Shown here: piece after piece, positions 36,269 to 45,363 of the stretch
Numbering within the stretch: the stretch's first letter is position 1
How the letters are laid out: every line of letters begins with the position of its first letter
Origin: AWTP1-13 sp963814055
GTDB lineage: Bacteria > Pseudomonadota > Alphaproteobacteria > Rhizobiales > Hyphomicrobiaceae
Length of the DNA: 64,000 nt
Reading direction: 5' to 3'
NCBI GenBank assembly: GCA_963814055.1
Contig: CAWFBJ010000002.1
Span: 124,001-188,000 of the forward strand
Position numbers and translations under genes: made by a program
The notes under the pieces: generated by a model
Database searches by the model: none
What the model saw: the letters and a program-made list of their open reading frames with translations, nothing else
What the model was told of the DNA's origin: nothing

Positions 36269-37156
36269 TCATCGTTCCAGCAAGGCCCTGAGCGCGTCCA
36301 GTTTCTCCGTGCTGGCGCCGCCCTTGGCCGCCGAGATCGCCACGCTGCGCCGTGCGAGATCCAGGTAGGTCGGCAGCAACGCCGGCGCATGTGTGCGCAC
36401 GGCAGCGATATGACGCTCCACCGTTGCGACATCGGCGCGCGCGATTGGGCCGGCGAGGCCTTTGATGGGCCCGTTCGCCTCCAGTGCTGCGACGGTGCCT
36501 TTGGTCAGCGGCAGCAGCGCCTGGAACGCCTGCTCGCGGTCCACGCCGAATGCCTCCCACAGATCGAGCGCGTCGTTCATGAGCCTGACCAGGAACGAGG
36601 CCGCGAAACTACCCGAGGCATGATAGAGCGCCCGCGCGCCCGCCGGCAGCCGGATCGGGTTGCACCCGAGCGCCTGAGCCATGCTCCACAGCAGGTTCAG
36701 CAGCGATTCCTCTTCCGCCTCGATGCCGACCGTGCAGCCGGGCAGAGTTTTCATGGCGGCCTCGGCATTGGTGAAGGTCTGCAGCGGATGGAAGCCGCCG
36801 ATCGACGCACCCTGCTCCGCCGCTGCCGCGAGCGACGACACCTCGGTAGCGCCGCTGCAGTGGACAACTGAGTGTCTCTTCTGCCAGTCGAGAGATCGCG
36901 TGACCGGCGCGATGGCATCGTCCGGCACCGCGATGACGATGAGGTCGCTCTCCTCAACCAGGCTCTGCGCGTTGTCATAGGCGCGCGCACCCGCAATACC
37001 GGCCGCGAATTTCTCGACCGACGCCTGCGACCGGCTCGCCGCACCGACGACCAAATAACCGGCGTTCGCCAGGCTCATCGCGAGCGGAACAGCAAGTTGC
37101 CCCGCCCCGATGAAGCCGATGCGCAGCGGGCGATCTCTTTCCAGGCCGGCGATCAT
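36269..37156 (-). CDS. Rossmann-fold oxidoreductase with DUF2520 domain
   Basis: A 295-residue protein. The N-terminal NADP-binding motif is RIGFIGAGQLAVPLAMSLA (Gly-rich loop near residue 15), followed by SDLIVIAVPDDAIAPVTRSL; the C-terminal DUF2520 part contains GFHPLQTFTNAEAA and ALYHASGSFAASFLVRLMND. The fold resembles F420-dependent or pyrroline-5-carboxylate reductases, but the substrate of this group is not established. Thirteen bases separate it from the convergent DUF2059-like gene, and 25 bp separate it from the SnoaL-like gene upstream, so the pair may share a transcript. Confidence 0.8.
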   Translation of the reverse strand: MIAGLERDRPLRIGFIGAGQLAVPLAMSLANAGYLVVGAASRSQASVEKFAAGIAGARAYDNAQSLVEESDLIVIAVPDDAIAPVTRSLDWQKRHSVVHCSGATEVSSLAAAAEQGASIGGFHPLQTFTNAEAAMKTLPGCTVGIEAEEESLLNLLWSMAQALGCNPIRLPAGARALYHASGSFAASFLVRLMNDALDLWEAFGVDREQAFQALLPLTKGTVAALEANGPIKGLAGPIARADVATVERHIAAVRTHAPALLPTYLDLARRSVAISAAKGGASTEKLDALRALLER

Positions 37157-37181
37157 GGCGGTGTCTTGTGCGTGCCGGCAG

Positions 37182-37556
37182 CTACTCCCGCACGTCCGTA
37201 CGGTAGGTCTTGGATACCACCTTCCAGCCGCCGTTGAGCTTGAGCAGGGTCAGGTAGTCGGTGAAGTAGCGCGGATGGATCGAGCACTCGAGCTTCACGA
37301 ACGCGGTCTCCGGCCCTGAAAGATCGATCGAGACGATCCGGTCGGTGCGCGTCAAACCCTTCGACTTCGGCGATCCCCGGCCTTTCACGAACTCGAACCA
37401 CTTCTCGCGCGGCAGGTCGGCAACGCCGCCGTCGCTCATGGAATACAGGTGGCTCACCTCGTGGAACGCCTGCGCCAGCTTGCCCGTGTCGCCCTCGTAG
37501 AGTCCGTCCAGGTAGGTCCACACCACTTTCTCGACAGCTTCGATTTCGCCCGCCAT
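37182..37556 (-). CDS. SnoaL/lumazine-binding-like small protein
   Basis: A 124-residue NTF2-fold protein: VEKVVWTYLDGLYEGDTGKL as the opening helices, AFHEVSHLYSMSDGGVADL, and VKLECSIHPRYFTDYLTLLK with KVVSKTY as the closing strands. This matches the putative lumazine-binding (Lumazine_bd_2) family. Such proteins form a cone-shaped pocket; no enzymatic activity is established. It is upstream of the DUF2520 gene on the same strand. Confidence 0.75.
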   Translation of the reverse strand: MAGEIEAVEKVVWTYLDGLYEGDTGKLAQAFHEVSHLYSMSDGGVADLPREKWFEFVKGRGSPKSKGLTRTDRIVSIDLSGPETAFVKLECSIHPRYFTDYLTLLKLNGGWKVVSKTYRTDVRE

Positions 37557-37620
37557 GACGCTTTTCCTCCAGACTTCGTTGCGCAGCCACTATAACACCT
37601 GCGCTGCCGCGCGGCCCATA

Positions 37621-37690
37621 CCTCATGCAGAGCCTGTCGAAGCATGAGCGTGCTATTGGTTGCCGTCCTTCGACGGGGCTCACGACGAGG
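37621..37690 (+). repeat. paired-hairpin repeat, copy 3 (diverged)
   Basis: Hairpin 1 is CTCATGC, loop AGAGCCTGTCGAA, GCATGAG: the stem differs from other copies but stays paired. Hairpin 2 is CGTC, TTCGACGGGGCT, GACG at 37664-37687. It lies between the SnoaL-like gene and the EamA gene that starts 27 bp later. Confidence 0.7.
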
Positions 37691-37716
37691 TTCAGGGTGC
37701 GCCGAGGGCGAGATCG

Positions 37717-38628
37717 ATGACCAACACGGAGGCGGCACGCCGGCGCCATGCGCGCGGCCTCGTCATGCTTGCCGTAGTGGTGCTGGCGTGGGGCACATGC
37801 TGGCCTGTCAACAAGGCGCTGCTGGACCACATGCCGCCGCTGTGGTCGCTGGCCCTGCGCAGCGTCGTGTCGTCGATCGCGCTGTTTGCGATCTCGATTG
37901 CGGTGACCGGACTTGCGGTGCCGAAAAAACACGATGCGCCGGTTCTGGTCAGCATGGTGCTGCTGCACATGGTGGGGTTCGCCGTGCTGGCGACGCTCGC
38001 GCTGCAATTCGTGCAGGCCGGACGGTCGACGGTGCTCGCCTACACCAGCGTGCTGTGGGCGCCGCTTTTCGCAGCGCTGTTTCTCGGCGAGCGCGTGTCG
38101 GCGCGCCGGGTCATCGGCCTGGGGCTCGGCATTCTTGGCCTCGTCGTCATTTTCAATCCGCTGACCTTCGATTGGAGTGATGGCCGGGCCGTGTTTGGCA
38201 ACGCAGCGCTGCTGGCCGGCGCCCTGCTGTGGGGCATCAGCATCGTGCACAATCGCGCCCATAGCTGGCGCGCGACGGCGTTCCAGCTGGCGCCGTGGCA
38301 GGCACTACTCGCGGCCGTGATCCTGATCTGCATTGCTGCGGCGACCGAAGGCGTGCCGGAGATCGACTGGAGCGTGCGCTCCGTGCTGCTATTGCTGTTT
38401 GCCGGTATTCCGGGCACGGCGCTGGCCTATTGGGCCGTGGCGGTCGCCTCCTCTTCGCTGCCGGCCGCCACCACCTCGATCGGATTACTCGGCACGCCGG
38501 CCGTCAGCGTCATCGTGTCGATGGTCATGCTGGGCGAGCAGCCGAGCGTGCCGCTGGTCCTTGCCCTCGTGCTCATCCTGGCCGGCGTGATCGTCGGCAT
38601 GTCCGGATCATTGAGCGGCAAACGGTAG
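37717..38628 (+). CDS. EamA/DMT family transporter
   Basis: A 303-residue protein with ten predicted membrane helices in two EamA repeats, for example GLVMLAVVVLAWGTCWPVNK at the start of repeat 1 and NAALLAGALLWGISIVHNRA for repeat 2. FVQAGRSTVLAYTSVLWAPL and GLLGTPAVSVIVSMVMLGEQ-type segments match the drug/metabolite transporter superfamily. It would export small metabolites such as amino acids across the inner membrane. The ATG 37717 (MTNTEAARRRHARG) begins the basic N-terminus. Two dispersed repeats flank the gene on both sides (37621-37690 and 38641-38706). Confidence 0.85.
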   Translation: MTNTEAARRRHARGLVMLAVVVLAWGTCWPVNKALLDHMPPLWSLALRSVVSSIALFAISIAVTGLAVPKKHDAPVLVSMVLLHMVGFAVLATLALQFVQAGRSTVLAYTSVLWAPLFAALFLGERVSARRVIGLGLGILGLVVIFNPLTFDWSDGRAVFGNAALLAGALLWGISIVHNRAHSWRATAFQLAPWQALLAAVILICIAAATEGVPEIDWSVRSVLLLLFAGIPGTALAYWAVAVASSSLPAATTSIGLLGTPAVSVIVSMVMLGEQPSVPLVLALVLILAGVIVGMSGSLSGKR

Positions 38629-38640
38629 CGTTTGCTCCAA

Positions 38641-38706
38641 CCCCGTGGTGAGCTTGTCGAACCACGGCTTGCTTGCGGCCCGTCCTTCGACAGGCTCAGG
38701 ACGAGG
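38641..38706 (-). repeat. paired-hairpin repeat, copy 4 (inverted orientation)
   Basis: Written on the reverse strand relative to the other copies: CGTGGT, loop GAGCTTGTCGA, ACCACG (38644-38666), then CGTCCT, loop TCGACAGGCTC, AGGACG (38681-38703). Sits between the transporter and methyltransferase stops. Confidence 0.8.
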
Positions 38707-38727
38707 GAGGAGCGCGCCCGTGCGGCA

Positions 38728-39565
38728 TCAATTCTTCACCGCCGCAAACCGCCCGCCGCCGAGGTCTGCGCTGGTGACCAGATCGACGAAGCGCACGTAG
38801 GAACTCATAGAACGCATCGTGCCCCGCCGGCGTGCCGGCCGCCTCAGCCTCGCCGCGCAGCTTGCGATACATCGCGAGCCGCTGCCGTAGAATCTCCGCC
38901 CACTCCGCCGTCAGGTCTTCTGCCGATTGCAGCGTAAAGCCCGCGCGGCGCAGCAGATCGCCGAACTCCTCGAGGCTGTGCAGCGATGCCACCGCCATGC
39001 CGCGCCACATCAGGTCCCTGTCGGCCTCCGACAGCGGCCGCGCGGCGATCCATGTGGTGAATGCGATACGGCCGCCAGGCTTCAGGATGCGGTAGGCCTC
39101 GGCCAGTGCCCGTGCATTGTCCGGCACATGCAGGAAGGCTTCCTGGCTGATGACGGCACCCACCGACGCATCGGCCAGCGGCACCCGTGTCACATCGCCC
39201 TCGATCACGCGTACCCGGTCCTGCAGCCCGACCCGGCGCGTGAGCTCCGCTGCGCCTGCAACGCGGGCCGGCGTCAGCTCGATGCCTGTGACGTCGGCGC
39301 CGTAGCGATGTGCGAGGTAGCGCGCCGACGCGCCGAGCCCCGCGCAGAAATCGGCGACGTGCGTGCCCGCGTCAATGCCGGCGAGCCGCGCGAGCGCATC
39401 GGTGGCGCCGGTGCCGCCGTAGTGGTCCTGGTCGTGCGCCAGCAACTCCTCGGGTTTCAGACCATCGAGGTGTCCGCGACTTTGCTGCAGCTTGGCGAGG
39501 ACGATTCCGGCGGTGATGGGATGGCGGTTGTAGAAATCTATCGCCGAATGAATCTCGTCGCCCAT
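38728..39565 (-). CDS. SAM-dependent methyltransferase (one frameshift near the end)
   Basis: A class I methyltransferase of about 279 residues. Motif I is VADFCAGLGASARYLAHRYG near residue 70, with GADVTGIELTPARVAGAAEL as the next strand. ISQEAFLHVPDNARAL and ILKPGGRIAFTTW are the later motifs. The sequence resembles UbiE/sarcosine-dimethylglycine methyltransferase-like enzymes but the substrate is unknown. Near 38803, removing one C (TTCCTAC to TTCTAC) continues the protein as FYEFYVRFVDLVTSADLGGG to a TGA at 38728, and the total length is 3n+1. As read, the frame continues with unrelated sequence. Confidence 0.75.
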
Positions 39566-39640
39566 GCACCCTCGAACCTTTCAGGTTTGCGCCGCAAAGT
39601 GTGAGGTTGCACTATCCGCGCAACGCGCGCGAGCGGCAAC

Positions 39641-40555
39641 CTAGTGCCGCGACGGGCGGGGTGATGCCAGCGATCCGAGCACGATACCGGCAATCACCAA
39701 CGCAGCCCCGGCGAGTTTGACCGGGCCGATCGTCTCTCCCAGGTAGAGTGCGGACATGCCGAGCGCGGCCACCGGGATGGCGGCGGTCGCGAGCCCCGCG
39801 AGCCAGGTCTCGACATAGGGCAGGCCGCGATACCACAGCCACAGGCAGATCACGCTGGCGGCAAGCGAATACCAAACGCCGAGCAACCACATCTGCGGCC
39901 GCACCGACGCCGGATCGAAGGCCGGCAATTCCATGAGTGCCAGCGGCAGGGAAAGGGCGAGCCCCACCAGGTTGGCCCCGAGCGCCAGCCGCAATGGCCG
40001 GTAGGGCGGTGCCAGGCGCTTTCCCAGCAGGACGAAGCTCGCCTCGCACAGCACCGCGCCGCCAACGAGCAGGTTTCCGAGCAATGTCGAAGTTCCGGTC
40101 GCCGCGCCGGTTGTGTGCACCAGCACAAGCCCTGCGACGGCCAGTGCAACGGCTGCGGTCTGCATGCGGGACAGCCGGTCGCCAATCACGATGACGCCCA
40201 GCAGCGCCACCACGGCGGGGAGTGTCGCGGTGATGATTCCGGCATCGGCGGCCGCTGTTCGTTTCAGGCCCTCGAACATCAGCACCGTGAAGCCGACCAT
40301 GCCCAGCAGCGACATGAGAAACAGGTCGCGCTGTTGTCCGGGCATCATTTCCCGCAGCTTCGGTCCGCCTTCGGTGCCTACGATGAGCAGCAGCGCGGCG
40401 CTGGCGACAACAAAACGGAACAACACGAAGACGTAGATGGGAAACTCCGCGACGACAGCCTTGCCGAACGCCACGTTGGCCCCGGTGAGCGTCATGGCGG
40501 CCAGCAGGAGCAAGGCAGCGGCGGGACGGGAAATGGGCGACATCGCCTCTGTCAT
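39641..40555 (-). CDS. EamA/DMT family transporter
   Basis: A 304-residue protein with ten membrane helices in two EamA repeats (LLLLAAMTLTGANVAFGKAV; NLLVGGAVLCEASFVLLGKR). It resembles the metabolite exporters near 37.7 kb and 45.4 kb but is on the opposite strand and differs in sequence. The substrate is unknown. The start is ATG 40555 (MTEAMSPISRP), divergent from the DUF900 hydrolase gene with a gap of 128 bp. Confidence 0.8.
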   Translation of the reverse strand: MTEAMSPISRPAAALLLLAAMTLTGANVAFGKAVVAEFPIYVFVLFRFVVASAALLLIVGTEGGPKLREMMPGQQRDLFLMSLLGMVGFTVLMFEGLKRTAAADAGIITATLPAVVALLGVIVIGDRLSRMQTAAVALAVAGLVLVHTTGAATGTSTLLGNLLVGGAVLCEASFVLLGKRLAPPYRPLRLALGANLVGLALSLPLALMELPAFDPASVRPQMWLLGVWYSLAASVICLWLWYRGLPYVETWLAGLATAAIPVAALGMSALYLGETIGPVKLAGAALVIAGIVLGSLASPRPSRH

Positions 40556-40683
40556 GCCCTTGCCTCAACTCGCTGGCAAGGACGGCATCTGGATGTCCGG
40601 CACGCCGCGCCAGGCGGTTGCGGGGATAGCCGGCATTGACCTAGGTTGCCCCTGCGAGGCGGCGATCGGGTAAGGGGGCAGCC

Positions 40684-42175
40684 ATGGCCAATGTTCCATC
40701 GATGTTCGAATTCGCAGTTCCCGTCGCCGCGGGTCTTCTCTACGGCCTCATCTGGTACTCCACCCGAACCCTGCCACGTGCCGGCAGGATCCTGGGGCGC
40801 GTGGCGTCGCTCCTCATCCTCGTGCCGGCGGTGCTCTTTCTGTCGTTCGGCACGATGACGCTACGCGATCGCGTCAGTCAGGCCCCGCCCATAGAATCCC
40901 AATCCCGTGCGCCCGCGCCCGAGATGAGGCGGATGGAGCCCGAGCCGCCGACCTCCGCGCCGCCTGCGCCCGGACCTCGGGGCGGCGACACGGCGGAAGT
41001 GCAGCCTCCTCCGCCACCGGTGGAGGTTGCGCCCACGCAGTCATCACGGGCGCCTCGACCTTCGGCGCCGCGCAGTGAATCGGAGAAAGCCGGAGATCCA
41101 GCGGGCGGCGGCGGCCCGCCTCCAGGTGTCCCCGCTGACGAGAAGACCGATTGGGACGTCGTGCCGGTGTTCTACGGCACCGACCGCGTGCGCAAGGACG
41201 ATGCCAAGCGCATCGTCTACACCTCCGACCGGGCGCGGCGCCTGGAACTCGGCCGCGCGCTGGTGACCGTGCCGAAGGCGCACCAGGTGCCCAACATCGA
41301 GCGCCCGTTCGCGATCCGCCTCTTCAACATCACCATTTACGAGCAGGCGGAAGACCCCAAGCAGCATTTCACCATCCGGGAGCTGAAGGCGCTCGCGCGC
41401 GACGATTTCCTGGCGCTGGTGCGCGAGCGCGTAGGGGGTGGCCGCTCGTTCAAGGACCAAGCGATCGTGTTCGTGCACGGCTACAACACGGCCTTCGACT
41501 ACGCGCTCTACCGCTCCGCCCAGATGGCTTACGATCTCAAGTTCGACGGCGCGTCCTTCCTCTACAGCTGGCCGTCCGGCGGCGGCGTCGCAGGCTACGG
41601 CTACGATCGCGAAAGCGCGACGCAGACCGAGCCGTACCTGAAGGATTTTCTGTCTCTCGTGCTGAAGGACAGCGGCGCCAAGAGCGTCAGCGTCATCGCC
41701 CATAGCATGGGCAACCTGCCGCTGCTCAACGTGTTGCGCGATCTGGGGCCTTCCCTGCCGCCGGACGTGCGGCTGAACGAGATCATCCTCGCCGCCCCCG
41801 ATGTGGACCGCGACGTGTTCGCCTATCTGGCCGCCAACATCCAGCAGTATGGGCGCGGCGTGACGCTCTACTGCTCCGCCAATGACCGGGCCATGGCCGC
41901 GTCGCGCCGGGTGGCGGGCGGTGTGCCGCGCGCAGGCGACGTGCCGGCCGATGGGCCCATCGTCATCATCGGGCATCGACACCATCGACGTGACGCAGAC
42001 CAGCACCGACATCCTGGCGCTCAATCATTCCTCCTACGCGGAGAAGAGCGCGCTGCTCAACGACATCGGCCTGCTGCTGCAGACGGGCGAGCGGCCCCCC
42101 GAAAAGCGCATCCCGATCCTGCAGAAGATCAGCACCCCCAAGGGCGATTATTTCTGGCGCTATCCGCTGCCGTAG
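40684..42175 (+). CDS. membrane-anchored DUF900 alpha/beta hydrolase (one frameshift)
   Basis: About 497 residues. Two N-terminal membrane helices (FAVPVAAGLLYGLIW and VASLLILVPAVLFLSFGTMT) are followed by a 100-residue Pro-rich linker (about residues 70-150). The catalytic alpha/beta hydrolase of DUF900 type has FVHGYNTAFDYALYRSAQM, then the nucleophile elbow VIAHSMGNLPLLNVLRDLG (Ser near residue 340) and IILAAPDVDRDVF. The fold is esterase-like; the substrate is unknown. Near 41970 an extra G (ATCGGGCAT versus ATCGGCAT) breaks the frame; the true end reads GIDTIDVTQTSTDILALNHS to TAG at 42175. Left uncorrected, it would appear fused to the next gene. Confidence 0.8.
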
Positions 42176-42231
42176 CGAGTTCTCTTGAACGGCAACTCAT
42201 AAGCTTACTTCATCTTTTGGAGGACGTGCCG

Positions 42232-43134
42232 GTGCTGACGCCCGAGCTCATTAAGGTCATTGCCCCGCACGCCCGGGAAGACTACGTCAAATCGCTAACC
42301 AGCGATGGCGGCTGGATGACGCTCGCGCGCTACAAGATCACCGATAAGGTCGACCGGCTCGCCGGCTTCCTCGCCAACTGCATGCACGAGACCGGCGGCC
42401 TCATCATCCTGCGTGAATCGCTCAACTACAAAACGCCCAAGCGCCTGCGCGAAGTCTGGCCCAGCCGTTTCGGTAGCAAGAGCGATGCCGAGCTGTTGCA
42501 GCTCTGCGGCAACGAGAAGGCATTGGCGTCCGTCGTCTACAACGGCCGCATGGGCAACAGGCCCGGCACGGACGACGGCTACATTTTTCGCGGCGCGGGC
42601 TACTTGCAGACCACCGGCCGCGAGGGCTTCATCAAGTACGGCAAGCTGGTCGGCATCGACTTTGCCGTGGACCCGCCGCCGAGCACCGACGATGCCAACG
42701 CCTTGCTCGTGATGGCGGCCGCGGAGTGGGCGGCGGGCAGTTGCAACGAGCTGTGCGAGGCCGGCAACTTCGCCGGAGCCTGCGCTGTCATCAATGTCGG
42801 CAGCGCATCCAAGATCGGCAGCGTGGTGGGAATGGACGAGCGCCAGAAATGGTTCAAGCGCATCACGCGCAATTTCTCCGAGTATGAGAACATTCTCGAG
42901 TCACCCGTGCCGCAGGCCGCGCCCGGCGGCACCGGTGAGGCCGGAACGCGGCCGCAACTCCGGCGCAAGGCCAGCGCACCAACCTCTGGTGAGGGCCACT
43001 GGTACGACGGGTTCACCAAATGGTTCAAAAGCTCGGACGATGATGCGGAGACGCCGGCCGTGATCCTGCATCCCGAACTCGCCACCGAGGGTGACCCGGC
43101 CCGCCGCCATGTGGCGGACACCGGCCGGGACTGA
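42232..43134 (+). CDS. glycoside hydrolase family 19 (chitinase-like) protein
   Basis: A 300-residue protein beginning at GTG 42232, eight bases after a GGAGG site at 42219-42223. The GH19 core begins with LTPELIKVIAPHARED and has the catalytic-region sequence FLANCMHETGGLIILRESLN (probable acid Glu in HETGG, second Glu in RESLN), then IFRGAGYLQTTGREGFIKYG. GH19 enzymes cleave chitin or, in phages and bacteria, peptidoglycan. There is no signal peptide, so release might need a holin-like or lysis route; the adjacent membrane hydrolase gene is a possible partner. The C-terminal 60 residues are acidic and disordered (ending PARRHVADTGRD). Confidence 0.8.
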   Translation: MLTPELIKVIAPHAREDYVKSLTSDGGWMTLARYKITDKVDRLAGFLANCMHETGGLIILRESLNYKTPKRLREVWPSRFGSKSDAELLQLCGNEKALASVVYNGRMGNRPGTDDGYIFRGAGYLQTTGREGFIKYGKLVGIDFAVDPPPSTDDANALLVMAAAEWAAGSCNELCEAGNFAGACAVINVGSASKIGSVVGMDERQKWFKRITRNFSEYENILESPVPQAAPGGTGEAGTRPQLRRKASAPTSGEGHWYDGFTKWFKSSDDDAETPAVILHPELATEGDPARRHVADTGRD

Positions 43135-43333
43135 CGGATCGCGTCCGAAAGCCGTATCGACTGGCGCTTCCGGCACCCTGTGCGCGGCGAGGTCGCCCCA
43201 ATTGCGCCGACAGGGTCCGCCCAGGGCCAAAAAAGGCACAACACCAATCAATTTCGGCCCTCTTGCAACGCTTCCGCTCCAGCGGCGTTGATGACCGGGA
43301 CTGGTCACCAACCCCCGGCAATGGAGGGCCCTC

Positions 43334-45232
43334 GTGGCAGGGTACGCAACACGAGCCGCACGGGCGGTTACCAACCAAAATCTGAACAACCTGGCCAGCG
43401 CGCTCATAGCCGCCAGCATCATCGTTGCTTTCCTTTACATCGGCGGAGCGATCCTCGAGCCGCTCGTCATCGCGGCGTTGCTGGCGTTCATTCTTTCTCC
43501 CGTGATCCGCCGGCTGCGCCGATGGGGGCTGTGGCGGATACCCGCCGTCGCTCTCACCGTGGCGAGCGCAATCGCCCTGATCGGCGTCTTGAGCACGACC
43601 ATTGTCATGCAGATCACGCAGCTTGCCGAAGACCTGCCGAAGTACGAGGCCAACCTGCGCACAAAGGTTCGCGCGTTGAGTGGCGCCCCTTTGACTTCGG
43701 GGGTTCTCGACCGCGCATCCGGTACGCTGCGGGACTTGCAGAACGAGATCGCCAAGCCGGACCCTGCAACCCCTGGCCAGAAGCCTCCGTTGCAGGTGGA
43801 AGTGCGGCAACCCGAGCCCAGGGGACTCGAGGCGCTGGCCAACCTCGTGCGGCCTCTCCTGTCGCCGCTGGCGACGACCGCGCTGGTGATATTGTTCCTG
43901 CTTTTCATCCTGCTGCAGCGTGAGGACATTCGCGACCGGTTTCTGCGCCTCGCGGGCACGGCGGACCTTCAGCGCAGCACGGCGGCGCTCGACGATGCCG
44001 GGTCCCGCCTCAGCCGCTACTTTCTCATGCAGACGCTGCTCAATGCCGGCTTTGGCACGGTCATCGGCCTCGGGCTTTGGCTGATCGGCGTTCCCAACCC
44101 CGTGCTATGGGGGATCCTGGCAGGGCTGATGCGCTTCGTGCCCTTCATCGGAGCGTTCATCGCTGCATTCTTTCCCATCGCGCTTGCCACGGCGGTCGAT
44201 CCGGGCTGGTCCATGGTCGGGTTGACCGTCGCGCTGTTCGTCGTGACGGAACCCATCGCCGGGCATGTGGTCGAGCCGGTGCTGTATGGCCAGCACACCG
44301 GCCTGTCGCCGGTCGCCGTCGTCATTTCCACGCTGTTCTGGACAGTGTTGTGGGGACCCATAGGGCTCCTGCTCGCCGTGCCGTTGACGGTGTGTCTCGT
44401 GGTGCTGGGCAAGCACATCGAGGCGCTGAGCTTCATCGAGGTGCTGCTGGGCGACGAACCCGCATTGGAGCCCGAGGAGCGCTTCTACCAGCGGCTGCTT
44501 GCGGGCGATGCCACCGAAGCCGCCGACCAGGCGGAAAAGCAACTGAAGACCCAGGCGCTCTCGGCCTATTACGACACGGTGCCGATGAAAGCGCTTCTGC
44601 TTGCGCAGGCTGATGCGGCGCAGGGCAAGCTGTCGCGTGAGCAGCAGATCGAAATCTGCGACACGGTGGAAGAAATCGTCGACAACCTCGGCGAATACTC
44701 CGATGACGCACCTGCCGGCGGCAAGGATGAGCCGGCCGTCACGAGCCTGGTGCCTGTCGTATCCAAGGGCCAGATGCCGGACGATTGGCAGATGCCCTAT
44801 CCGGTGCTCTGCATTGCAAGCCGGAGCGCGCTGGATGAGGCGGCCTGCGAGATGCTTGCCCAGGTCCTGGACAAGCATGGGATCGCGGCATGGGTGCAAC
44901 CGTTCATCGACGTGGAAACCGCGAAAAGCTTCAAGGTGGATATCACCGACGCCCGGCTGGTCTGTCTTTCGTACTTCGGCTTCGGGTCAAAGCCCGCGCA
45001 CGTGCGCTATCTCGTGCGCCGCCTGAAGCGGCTGATGCCGCAGGCCAAGTTCATCGCCGGATTCTGGATGCTCGGCGAAGACAAAGGCAAGCGCGACGAA
45101 TGGACCAAGGCCGCAGGCGCCGATTTCGGGGCCACGTCGCTCGCCGAGGCGACTGCCATCGTCGTCGAGCAGGCTCTGAGCGCACAGAAGCAGCGCGGCG
45201 ACACCGGCACGCCCGTCAAGCTCGCATCCTAG
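43334..45232 (+). CDS. AI-2E family transporter (PerM/UPF0118) with long C-terminal domain
   Basis: A 632-residue protein with about eight membrane helices in the first 360 residues (IIVAFLYIGGAILEPLVIAA; TTALVILFLLFILLQREDIR; IAAFFPIALATAVDPGWSMV) and the family element LMRFVPFIGAFIAAFFP. The PerM/AI-2E family exports or exchanges small molecules; the substrate of this member is unknown. The extra 260-residue C-terminal part contains a helix-rich segment and a receiver-like alpha/beta domain (VLCIASRSALDEAACEMLAQ; LVCLSYFGFGSKPAHVRYLV) that could sense a ligand in the cytoplasm. The start is a GTG at 43334, and family sequence begins soon after it. It follows the GH19 gene by 199 bp. Confidence 0.8.
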   Translation: MAGYATRAARAVTNQNLNNLASALIAASIIVAFLYIGGAILEPLVIAALLAFILSPVIRRLRRWGLWRIPAVALTVASAIALIGVLSTTIVMQITQLAEDLPKYEANLRTKVRALSGAPLTSGVLDRASGTLRDLQNEIAKPDPATPGQKPPLQVEVRQPEPRGLEALANLVRPLLSPLATTALVILFLLFILLQREDIRDRFLRLAGTADLQRSTAALDDAGSRLSRYFLMQTLLNAGFGTVIGLGLWLIGVPNPVLWGILAGLMRFVPFIGAFIAAFFPIALATAVDPGWSMVGLTVALFVVTEPIAGHVVEPVLYGQHTGLSPVAVVISTLFWTVLWGPIGLLLAVPLTVCLVVLGKHIEALSFIEVLLGDEPALEPEERFYQRLLAGDATEAADQAEKQLKTQALSAYYDTVPMKALLLAQADAAQGKLSREQQIEICDTVEEIVDNLGEYSDDAPAGGKDEPAVTSLVPVVSKGQMPDDWQMPYPVLCIASRSALDEAACEMLAQVLDKHGIAAWVQPFIDVETAKSFKVDITDARLVCLSYFGFGSKPAHVRYLVRRLKRLMPQAKFIAGFWMLGEDKGKRDEWTKAAGADFGATSLAEATAIVVEQALSAQKQRGDTGTPVKLAS

Positions 45233-45363
45233 CGATCCGGCCCTTTGCGCATCGCCGCCGCGGCAGAGACGTGTCTTCTGGAGCGAATGGTCACACCCTG
45301 AGAACGAGCGTTTGAAGGCGCGGTCTTGTTGCCAGGCTGGGAAGCGGGTAGGCCTTCGCGTGC

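Noticed and set aside
40684..43134. 816-residue hydrolase-GH19 fusion
   Set aside because: The hydrolase frame is lost near 41970 and the GH19 gene has its own ribosome-binding site and GTG; after correction the first gene ends at 42175.
43207..43245. A-rich patch read as a terminator after the GH19 gene
   Set aside because: There is no GC stem in the correct position before the A or T run.
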